Below, piece by piece: positions 1-5,854 of a stretch of 11,654 nt of DNA (its first letter is position 1; every line of letters begins with the position of its first letter). A program made the translations under genes and the position numbers. The DNA lies in assembly GCA_038235705.1 (NCBI GenBank), contig JBBSTR010000069.1, positions 1-11,654 of the forward strand, read 5' to 3'. The notes below the pieces were generated by a model. That model worked only from the letters and a program-made list of their open reading frames with translations, did not search any database and was not told the DNA's origin. Source of the DNA: CANKBT01 sp038235705 (GTDB lineage: Bacteria; Actinomycetota; Actinomycetes; Mycobacteriales; SCTD01).

Positions 1-1874
1 ACCACACCCTGCTCCAGCAGGGGCAGGAGCGTCTCCGGGCCACCGGAGACCCGCAGCGCACCGGTCCGGGGCAGCACGTCGACGACGGTGGCGACCGTGT
101 CGGCGCCCTGCACCTCGAACACCTGGACCGCCGGGAGCGTGCTGCGCACGCCCGAGCCCAGCGACGCCAGCCCGGCGGGGAGCCGAGGACCGAAGCTGGC
201 GACCAGCGACAGACCGGGCGAGTCCCGCAAGGCAGCCTGGACCAGGACCGGCGCGACGGCGCCGGAGCGGAACAGGTCGAGGTCGTTGCGCGCCACGACG
301 TAGCGCACCCCCGCCCGCTGCAGGAACGGCGCGAGCGCCGGCGAGCCGCGGCCGCTCTCGAGCACCTCCTGGACGGCGTCGAGCACGCGGGTCACGCCAG
401 GTCCGCCGAGCGGCACGTTGTCCCGCACCACCAGCGACCCACGGTGCAGCAGTGACACGAGCGGCTCGTCGAGCGGACGCCCCCAGACGTACTCCCCGAA
501 CGGAGCCCCGGGCACCAGCAGCGCCCGGCCCCGCGGGTCGTCGGGAGTCCCGGCGTGGGCATCGAGGAAGGCGGCGGTCTGCGCCCACCAGCCCGGCACC
601 TCGGCGAACTGACCGGGCGGCTGCAGCACGGTGAGAGCCGGCGCGGCGACCCCGACCAGGGCCAGCGAGGCGAGCAGGGCGACCGGCTGCGACAGGGCCT
701 CGCCGAGCCGTCCTCGGACCGAGGCGGGCTGCACCAGGGCTGCGGCTTCGGCGAGGCCGAGCGCCAGCGGGAGGCGCAGCAGCCCGTCGTACTTGTGGAC
801 GTTGCGGAACGCGGCGAGGGGGCCGTCGAGCAGGGTCCGCTCGTACGGGGCGAGCGGACCGGTCAGCGCGCCGACGTGGCCGGCGCCGACGACCACCAGC
901 CCGAGCAGGACGCCGGCGAGCAGGAACCGGCGGTGCGGGGTGCCGGCTCGCAGGCAGCCGAACAACCCGGCGGCCGCCACCCCCGTCGAGCACAGCACCA
1001 GGGCGGGCTGCTCGACCAGCAGAGCGCCGGCCGGCCGGGCCGCCGCGAGCCCGCCGCCCAGGTACTGGAGCCAGAGGTCGTTGCCGGTCAGCACCGGCCA
1101 CAGGCCGGTGGTGCCGGTCGTCGTCGCGGCCGACTCGATGACGGAGAGGAACGGCGGCGAGAAGCGGGCCAGCAGCAGCAGCGGGACCAACCACCAGGCG
1201 GTGGCGGCAACGACCGCAGCCAGCCACCAGAGCGTCAGTCGACGGCGACGCGGACCCTTCTCACGGGTGAGCAGCCAGAGCGCAGGCAGCGGCAGCACGG
1301 CCAGGGTCGCCGCCGCGTTGATCCCGCCGGCCAGCAGCACGGCGACCCCGGAGAGGGCAGCAGCCCGTCGCGGGCGCCCGGTCGGGTCCAGCAGCGGGAG
1401 CAGCACCCAGGGGGCGAGGGCGTACGGCCACAGCTCGCCGCTCACCGCCCCGAGCTGGCTGACCGTGCGAGGGGCGAGCGCGAAGGCCAACGCCCCCAGC
1501 AGCCGGGTGCCCGGCGTACCGAGGCCGAGTCGGGTGGCCACGGCGCGGGCGCCGAGGAACGCCGTGACCACGACGACCGACTGCCACAGCCGCTGCACCG
1601 ACCACGGCGGCAGGCCCGCACCGATCAGCAGGGCGTGGAAGGGGCCCTCGGGAAAGAGGTAGCCGTACGCCTGGTTCTGCAGCTGGCCTGCGCCCCCGGC
1701 CGGGTCCCAGAGGTGCAGCGACCGCTGCAGGTAGCCCAGCGGGTCCTGGGTGAGGCTGAGCTTGGTGTCCGAGACGACCAGCCCAGCCCCCTGGACGGTG
1801 ACGGCAGCGGTCAGCAGCAAGCAGATGACGGTCGTGCGCAGGCGCTCGACGGCCGGGGTCATCCCGCCGCTCAC
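1..1874 (-). CDS. AftD-like (DUF3367) GT-C arabinofuranosyltransferase, paralogue 1, C-terminus cut by the left window edge
   Basis: Polytopic GT-C enzyme of the AftD type (alpha-(1->3)-arabinofuranosyltransferase, DUF3367), expected to move a sugar from a polyprenyl-phosphate donor to an envelope glycan outside the membrane. Translating the minus strand from GTG 1874 gives 624 open codons to the edge. TM1 (about residues 15-34) is followed by SDTKLSLT with Asp36, the likely catalytic acid of the first outer loop, then QNQAYGYLFPEGPF (66-79) and QRLW (94-97), hallmarks of the family. Further hydrophobic segments follow. A LLDGPLAAFRNVHKYDGLL stretch lies at 348-366, and an outer domain with EYVWGRPLDEP starts near 420. 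The start is chosen because GTG overlaps the methyltransferase TGA (GTGA, 1871-1874); an in-frame ATG at 1862 is an alternative. AftD proteins are about 1,400 aa, so roughly half lies outside the window. The family call is strong; the substrate is inferred from family only. Confidence 0.88.
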   Translation of the reverse strand, partial: MSGGMTPAVERLRTTVICLLLTAAVTVQGAGLVVSDTKLSLTQDPLGYLQRSLHLWDPAGGAGQLQNQAYGYLFPEGPFHALLIGAGLPPWSVQRLWQSVVVVTAFLGARAVATRLGLGTPGTRLLGALAFALAPRTVSQLGAVSGELWPYALAPWVLLPLLDPTGRPRRAAALSGVAVLLAGGINAAATLAVLPLPALWLLTREKGPRRRRLTLWWLAAVVAATAWWLVPLLLLARFSPPFLSVIESAATTTGTTGLWPVLTGNDLWLQYLGGGLAAARPAGALLVEQPALVLCSTGVAAAGLFGCLRAGTPHRRFLLAGVLLGLVVVGAGHVGALTGPLAPYERTLLDGPLAAFRNVHKYDGLLRLPLALGLAEAAALVQPASVRGRLGEALSQPVALLASLALVGVAAPALTVLQPPGQFAEVPGWWAQTAAFLDAHAGTPDDPRGRALLVPGAPFGEYVWGRPLDEPLVSLLHRGSLVVRDNVPLGGPGVTRVLDAVQEVLESGRGSPALAPFLQRAGVRYVVARNDLDLFRSGAVAPVLVQAALRDSPGLSLVASFGPRLPAGLASLGSGVRSTLPAVQVFEVQGADTVATVVDVLPRTGALRVSGGPETLLPLLEQGV

Positions 1875-2623
1875 GAGCGTCGGAGCACCAGCACGAGGTT
1901 CCAGGTCGCCACCTCGCGGACCAGCGGCACACCGACCACCCACCGGGCCCAGGTCGGGTGGTAGCGGGGCAGCCGGGCCACCTCGTGCACCCGCCCGCTC
2001 GCGACGGCCTGGTCGGCCCAGCGCAGCATCCGGGCGACCGACAGCGCGAACAGCGTGGAGCCGAAGTCGTTCTTCGGCCGATGCCCGGTCCGCCGCGCGT
2101 AGCGGTCGGCCGCCCGGCGTCCACCGAGGTAGTGCCACGGTGCCGTCTCGTGGCCGCCGTTGGGGGCGAACCAGTTGTTGTAGGAGAGGAAGATCAGCCC
2201 GCCCGGGCGGGTCACCCGCACCATCTCCTCGGCCATCCGCTCGGGCTCGGCGACGTGCTCGAGCACGTTGGAGGAGTAGCAGACGTCGATCTGCCCGGTG
2301 CGCACGGGCAGATCGGTGCCGCTGCCGAGCACGGTGTCCTCGCCGACCGTGCGCCCGTGCAGCGACAGCTCTCCGAGCGAGGCGTCGATCCCGACATAGC
2401 GCGCGCCATGCCCTCGGAACGCGTCCGCGAAGAAGCCGGGTCCGCCGCCGACGTCGAGCAGCACGGCACCGTCGAGGTCGGCGTACGCCGCGACCTGGCG
2501 GGCGGAATCGGCGGCGAGCAGCCCGTAGAACCCCTCCGGGTCGCTCTGCTCGGTCCGGAAGGCGCGGAGCAGCTGTCGGCTGCGGGCCAGCGTGCCCAGC
2601 GGGGGCAGTGGTGGGACCGGCAC
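1871..2623 (-). CDS. Class I SAM-dependent methyltransferase (Rv0224c-like)
   Basis: A 250-aa cytosolic class I (Rossmann) methyltransferase using S-adenosylmethionine. Motif I is LLDVGGGPGFF (residues 55-65), the ribose-binding acidic residue is D80 in YVGID, an adenine-side loop is GTDLPV (102-107), motif IV/post-IV is SSNVLEHV (117-124) and the usual RPGG turn is at 139-142. The C-terminal third (about 150-245) carries an aromatic-rich insert (NNWFAP, HYLGG) likely to bind the acceptor. GTG 2623 is the first possible start, since an in-frame TAG lies four codons upstream (2633-2635); no good Shine-Dalgarno is visible. It is the first gene after the divergent intergenic region and its TGA overlaps the start of AftD-like paralogue 1, so the two are probably co-transcribed and translationally coupled. 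Length and position next to a divergent GT4 gene resemble M. tuberculosis Rv0224c (from memory). The acceptor is unknown; a lipid or sugar of the same glycan pathway is inference. Confidence 0.9.
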   Translation of the reverse strand: MPVPPLPPLGTLARSRQLLRAFRTEQSDPEGFYGLLAADSARQVAAYADLDGAVLLDVGGGPGFFADAFRGHGARYVGIDASLGELSLHGRTVGEDTVLGSGTDLPVRTGQIDVCYSSNVLEHVAEPERMAEEMVRVTRPGGLIFLSYNNWFAPNGGHETAPWHYLGGRRAADRYARRTGHRPKNDFGSTLFALSVARMLRWADQAVASGRVHEVARLPRYHPTWARWVVGVPLVREVATWNLVLVLRRS

Positions 2624-2660
2624 CGGGCCAGCCTAGGAGCCCCGGGGCTGCGTGATCCCG

Positions 2661-2680
2661 CATAGTTGTTTCGGACTATG
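2661..2680. repeat. Inverted repeat CATAGT-N8-ACTATG, possible operator
   Basis: CATAGT at 2661-2666 is the exact reverse complement of ACTATG at 2675-2680, with an 8-nt spacer; the 20-bp span fits a dimeric regulator site. It sits between the two divergent genes, 38 bp from the methyltransferase start and 66 bp from the glycosyltransferase start, in the most A/T-rich part of the gap. Operator function is inferred from symmetry and place only; no known regulator consensus was recognised. Confidence 0.45.
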
Positions 2681-2694
2681 GCTTTCACGTGTCC

Positions 2695-2741
2695 GGTGAC
2701 GCACGGTAGGGGACCTCTCCCCTGACGAACGGAACGTCACC
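2695..2741 (+). repeat. Nested inverted repeats in the leader of the GT4 gene
   Basis: An inner hairpin AGGGGA (2708-2713) / TCCCCT (2718-2723) with a 4-nt loop lies within an outer pair GGTGAC (2695-2700) / GTCACC (2736-2741). The outer arm ends five bases before the ATG at 2747. If transcribed, the folded leader would cover the weak ribosome-binding region (GGAAC near 2731), so it could limit translation; alternatively the outer arms could bind a protein. Both arms are perfect 6-bp matches. Short dyads arise by chance in GC-rich DNA, so confidence is modest. Confidence 0.4.
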
Positions 2742-2746
2742 ACCCC

Positions 2747-4006
2747 ATGCGTAGCGTCCTGGACACCCCAGGCCTCCCCCTTGCCGCCGTTCGTGCGGTG
2801 CCCGACCTCGAGGTGCTCGGGGCCCCGACGCGCGTCCGCGACGGGGTGCTGTTCCTCAACTGGCGCGACCTCACCCACCCCGAGGGCGGCGGCAGCGAGC
2901 TGTACGTGGAGACGGTGGCGCAGCGCCTGGTGGCGGCCGGCGAGCCGGTGACGGTCTTCTGCGCCGCCCACGGTCAGGCGCCGAGAGACGAGGTCAAGGA
3001 GGGCGTGCGGTACGTCCGTCGAGGCAACCGGCACACCGTCTACCTCTGGGCCGCAGGGCTCGGGATCCTGGGCCGGCTCGGCAGGCACGGGGCCGTCGTC
3101 GACGTCCACAACGGCGTGCCGTTCCTCGCCCGGCTCTGGTCGCGCCGTCCGGTGGTCGTGCTCGTGCACCACGTGCACCGCGAGCAGTGGCCCGTCGTCT
3201 TCGGGTCGCGTGCGGCGCGGGTGGGCTGGTTCCTGGAGTCCCGGGTCGCCCCCCGGGTCAACCGTCGCTGCCGCTACGTGGCGGTCAGCGACGTGACGCG
3301 CGACGAGCTGGTGGGGCTCGGGCTCGCGGCCGAGCAGATCAGCGTCGTTCACAACGGGACGCACCCGGCGCTGCCGACCACCGCACCGCGGACGCCGCAC
3401 CCCAGCCTTGTCGTCCTCGGTCGGCTGGTGCCGCACAAGCGGGTGGAGCTGGTGCTCGAGGCGGCCGCCGACCTCCGGGACCGGGTGCCGGGGCTCCGCG
3501 TCGACGTGCTCGGCGAGGGCTACTGGCACGAACAGCTGACCGCGCGGGTCGCCGAGCTGGGGCTCGAGGACATCGTCACCCTGCACGGTCGGGTCGACGA
3601 GCAGACCAAGGCCGACGTGCTCGCCCGGTCCTGGCTGCACGTCGTCCCTTCGCTCAAGGAGGGTTGGGGCCTGTCCGTGGTCGAGGCCGGCACCCACTCG
3701 ACGCCCTCGGTCGCCTTCCGCTCAGCCGGCGGGCTCGCCGAGTCGATAGTGGACGGCGTCAGCGGAGTGCTGGTCGACCAGCTCGACGAGCTGCCCGCCG
3801 CGCTCGAGTCCCTGCTGGCCGACGCCACGCTGCGTGCGGACCTCGGCCTCGGCGCCTTTCGTCACGCCGCGCGGTTCAGCTGGCCGCTCGCCGCAAGAGC
3901 CTTCGACGACGTCCTGCAACACGTACGATGCGACCCTGCTGCTCGGGTTGCCGGTCCGCACACCACTCGTTCTCCCGCCAACTACCCCAGGAGCACTTCA
4001 TGCTGA
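2747..4006 (+). CDS. GT4-family glycosyltransferase (Rv0225-like)
   Basis: A 419-aa GT-B fold retaining glycosyltransferase of family GT4, expected to be a cytoplasmic, membrane-associated enzyme using a nucleotide sugar. The N-domain begins near residue 33 (VLFLNWRD) with the loop HPEGGGSELYVE (44-55) and HHVHREQW (141-148). The C-domain has GRLVPHKRVELVLEA (225-239), LHGRV (279-283) and the E-x7-E signature KEGWGLSVVEAG, with E305 and E313 binding the nucleotide sugar. There is no signal peptide or membrane helix. ATG 2747 has only a poor ribosome site (GGAAC near 2731), and the first about 30 residues are not recognisable as part of the fold, so the true start could be slightly downstream. 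Homology seems to stop near residue 392; the last 27 residues look like read-through across the promoter and leader of the next gene. It is divergent from the methyltransferase. Donor and acceptor are unknown. Confidence 0.9.
   Translation: MRSVLDTPGLPLAAVRAVPDLEVLGAPTRVRDGVLFLNWRDLTHPEGGGSELYVETVAQRLVAAGEPVTVFCAAHGQAPRDEVKEGVRYVRRGNRHTVYLWAAGLGILGRLGRHGAVVDVHNGVPFLARLWSRRPVVVLVHHVHREQWPVVFGSRAARVGWFLESRVAPRVNRRCRYVAVSDVTRDELVGLGLAAEQISVVHNGTHPALPTTAPRTPHPSLVVLGRLVPHKRVELVLEAAADLRDRVPGLRVDVLGEGYWHEQLTARVAELGLEDIVTLHGRVDEQTKADVLARSWLHVVPSLKEGWGLSVVEAGTHSTPSVAFRSAGGLAESIVDGVSGVLVDQLDELPAALESLLADATLRADLGLGAFRHAARFSWPLAARAFDDVLQHVRCDPAARVAGPHTTRSPANYPRSTSC
3902..3929 (+). promoter_or_regulatory. 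Possible internal promoter for the DUF2613-like gene
   Basis: TTCGAC (3902-3907) and TACGAT (3924-3929) are separated by 16 nt and resemble an actinobacterial housekeeping -35/-10 pair (TANNNT type -10). It lies inside the 3' end of the glycosyltransferase gene, where the encoded protein stops looking conserved, and would give a leader of about 60 nt before the ATG at 4000. It is a match by eye; leaderless or read-through transcription from the upstream gene is equally possible. Confidence 0.3.
3989..3993 (+). promoter_or_regulatory. Strong Shine-Dalgarno (AGGAG) for the DUF2613-like gene
   Basis: AGGAG lies 6 nt before the ATG at 4000. It is the best ribosome-binding site seen in the window, and it fixes the start of this short gene in preference to longer open frames running through the region. 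Confidence 0.75.
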
Positions 4007-4158
4007 CCCTTGTCACCGGCATCGCCGGTGCCGTCCTCGCCGTCGCTGCGACGGTCGGGCTCGTGGTCTCGCAGGGCAACCAGCCCGCCGGCGTGAAGGC
4101 CGCCCAGGTCGTCCAGGTGTCGCCGGACGGTCAGATCACCTACGACTCCGGGCAGTAG
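4000..4158 (+). CDS. DUF2613-like small single-pass membrane/secreted protein (Rv0236A-like)
   Basis: A 52-aa protein with one hydrophobic segment at residues 3-24 (TGIAGAVLAVAATVGLVV core) and a short polar tail containing SQGNQPAGVKAAQ and ending DSGQ. Size and plan fit DUF2613, a family of tiny actinobacterial secreted/membrane proteins. From memory, its M. tuberculosis member Rv0236A lies beside aftD (Rv0236c). Very few residues precede the helix and none is basic, so it may be an uncleaved anchor with the tail outside rather than a classical cleaved signal peptide. No function is established; a role as a small partner of the AftD-type machinery is inference from location. ATG 4000 is set by AGGAG at 3989-3993. 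It overlaps the end of the glycosyltransferase gene by 7 bp in another frame and, tail to tail, the end of the opposite-strand membrane gene by 23 bp. Confidence 0.75.
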   Translation: MLTLVTGIAGAVLAVAATVGLVVSQGNQPAGVKAAQVVQVSPDGQITYDSGQ

Positions 4159-5854
4159 TCCGCCGGAGAGCCACGCTCCGGGCGCCCGCCCCCAGGAGCA
4201 GCAACGCCGCGGCCACGTCACCGGCCAGGACCGGAGCGAGCGGCGCCCTGCTCTCGTCCTGGCCGCTGCCCGGCACCCGCCACAGCTGCAGCCCACCGCG
4301 CTGCCACAACAGGTCCAGCCCGGCCACCTGACGGTCCAGCCGGGCCTGGTCAGCGTCGCGGGTGGTCCGTTCCACCAGCACCAGGGGGGAACCGAACTGT
4401 GTCAGCACGTCGCGGACCGGTTCGCCGGACGACAGCACCAGGCCCACCCGGGCCGCGAGCGGGTCCTCTCCCGCCACCGTCACGTCCGACAGTCTCAGGT
4501 CGTCGTTGACCAGGGCTCGGCGCGGGAGCAGCCGCACCGCCGGGTCGAGGACCGTGCGGTCGCCGGTCCACGGGAACGCCCGCAGCAGCGACCACGGCAG
4601 CACGGTGACCGGGCCCGGAGCGTCGACGGCGGCGACGACCGCGCCCACCTCCCGCCACTCCTGCGGGTAGGTCGAGACGTGGAGCCGCCCGGACTCCCCC
4701 CAGGCCGCACCGGGCAGCGCCGCGACCGGGAGCAGCACCAGCATCGCCGAGGCCGCAGTCCGGGCAGGGTGCCCCGCCATCCTGCCCACGAGCACGTCGA
4801 CGGCGCAGCCGAGCGAGGCGCTGACAAGCACGGCGTACGGGGCGAGCCACTTCTGGCCGTCCCGGAGCAGTCCTCCGCCGGGCAGCTCGACAGCCTGCTC
4901 CAGGAGCCCTGACACCCCGGGGAGCCGGCCGGCCGAGGCCAGCAGCAGCGCCGCTCCGGCCGCGACGAACAGGCCCGTGGACCCGGGGAGCCGTCGGCGC
5001 AGACGTGGCAGACCGGCCACGGCGAGACCGAGCACGACCACTGCCAGCAGCAGCCCCACCCCTCGACCCGGCGGCACCGCTGCGCCCGCCCAGATGCCGC
5101 CCTGCGTGAGCAGGCTCGGTACCAGCCCGCCGGGGACGTCGGCCCGGGAGGCGAACGCGGTCACCCCCGCCGGATCGCCCCGGGGCGCCCCGACCGGGGC
5201 CAGCAGCGCGGGCAGGAGCCAGGGAAGCGCCAGCACGACCGTGGCCGCCACCGCCAGCGCGAGCCGCCGCGCGGCCGCAGCCCCGCGACCGGCCAGCACC
5301 GGGAGCACCCCCAGCGCGCACACCAGCCCGGCGGACGCACCGCCGAGCGCGGCCACCCCCAGCGCCACAACGGTTGCCGCGGGACCGCTCTGCCCGGCAC
5401 GCCACCCGGACGCCGCCCGGACCCCCCAGGGCAGCGCCGCGAACCCGATCAGCAGCGCCCACTGACCGAGCAGCAGCCGTTCGTGCAGGTAGACCGACCA
5501 GCCGTAGGTGGTCGCGGCCGCCAGCACCCCCACCCGGCTCGTGGCCGGGACCAGCCGAGCCGCGCCGGTCGTCGCACCGACGACGAGCCCGACAAGCACG
5601 AGGTCCTGCAACCAGCCACCGGGGACCGCCCGGGAGAGCAGGGCGACCACCAGATCGCTCGGTACCGCACGCGGCACCCCCTGCAGGCCGAGCACGACCG
5701 GTGTGATCGGCGGGTCCGGGACGAAAGACATGTCGCGGACCAGCACGTAGCCCGGGCCCAGCAGCGGGGCGAGCAGCAGGGCGGCGAGCACGACGCCGGC
5801 GAGCAGCCCGAGCCGGGTCCGCTCCCGCAGTGGCACCCGATCGCTCGAGCTCAC
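4136..5854 (-). CDS. Polytopic GT-C-like membrane protein, 572 aa (Rv0226c-like)
   Basis: A 572-aa integral membrane protein with a GT-C-like plan. TM1 (about 15-38) is followed by VRDMSFVPDPPI, where D41 is a candidate catalytic acid in the first outer loop. Further hydrophobic segments lie near 85-97, 105-122, 130-145, 158-188, 198-220, 265-283, 294-307, 336-356 and 368-384. A LLRDGQKWLAPY motif (329-340) resembles the RNVHK motif of the AftD-like proteins. An outer domain spans about 388-530, and a last helix lies at about 537-556 before a basic tail. GTG 5854 overlaps the upstream TGA (GTGA, 5851-5854), so it is the last gene of the three-gene minus-strand chain. Length and position opposite the GT4 gene resemble M. 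tuberculosis Rv0226c (from memory). Glycosyl transfer is inferred; no family member with a proven reaction was recognised. Its stop lies inside the DUF2613-like gene on the other strand. Confidence 0.82.
   Translation of the reverse strand: MSSSDRVPLRERTRLGLLAGVVLAALLLAPLLGPGYVLVRDMSFVPDPPITPVVLGLQGVPRAVPSDLVVALLSRAVPGGWLQDLVLVGLVVGATTGAARLVPATSRVGVLAAATTYGWSVYLHERLLLGQWALLIGFAALPWGVRAASGWRAGQSGPAATVVALGVAALGGASAGLVCALGVLPVLAGRGAAAARRLALAVAATVVLALPWLLPALLAPVGAPRGDPAGVTAFASRADVPGGLVPSLLTQGGIWAGAAVPPGRGVGLLLAVVVLGLAVAGLPRLRRRLPGSTGLFVAAGAALLLASAGRLPGVSGLLEQAVELPGGGLLRDGQKWLAPYAVLVSASLGCAVDVLVGRMAGHPARTAASAMLVLLPVAALPGAAWGESGRLHVSTYPQEWREVGAVVAAVDAPGPVTVLPWSLLRAFPWTGDRTVLDPAVRLLPRRALVNDDLRLSDVTVAGEDPLAARVGLVLSSGEPVRDVLTQFGSPLVLVERTTRDADQARLDRQVAGLDLLWQRGGLQLWRVPGSGQDESRAPLAPVLAGDVAAALLLLGAGARSVALRRTTARSRR

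Larger units (their letters stand above)
2624..2746. promoter_or_regulatory. Divergent intergenic region between methyltransferase and GT4 genes
   Basis: This 123-bp gap is the only real non-coding stretch in the window and must hold the start signals for both divergent units. Its central part (about 2660-2690) is clearly richer in A/T than its surroundings, as expected of promoters in a high-GC genome. It contains three separate dyads: CATAGT-N8-ACTATG (2661-2680), the palindrome CACGTG (2686-2691), and a nested pair GGTGAC...GTCACC around AGGGGA...TCCCCT (2695-2741). No convincing consensus -35/-10 pair stands out on either strand. On the minus strand ACTATG/AACTAT around 2675-2661 could act as a -10 for the methyltransferase. 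That is a guess. Confidence 0.6.

Noticed and set aside
555..1964. Plus-strand 469-aa open frame
   Set aside because: Gln/Gly/Arg/Pro-rich composition typical of antisense shadow in high-GC DNA; it lies opposite the AftD-like 1 gene, which has clear family motifs.
2686..2691. CACGTG palindrome as a regulator site
   Set aside because: A 6-bp palindrome is too common in GC-rich DNA to claim on its own; noted only as part of the dyad-rich intergenic region.
2633..3697. Minus-strand 354-aa open frame opposite the GT4 gene
   Set aside because: It lies antisense to a gene with a complete GT4 signature and spans the divergent promoter region; His/Pro/Arg-rich with no recognisable motif.
3187..4158. 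323-aa plus-strand frame ending at the DUF2613-like stop
   Set aside because: Only its last 52 residues look like a protein; the Arg/Gly/Ala-rich part is a shadow of GT4. AGGAG plus ATG 4000 marks the real start.
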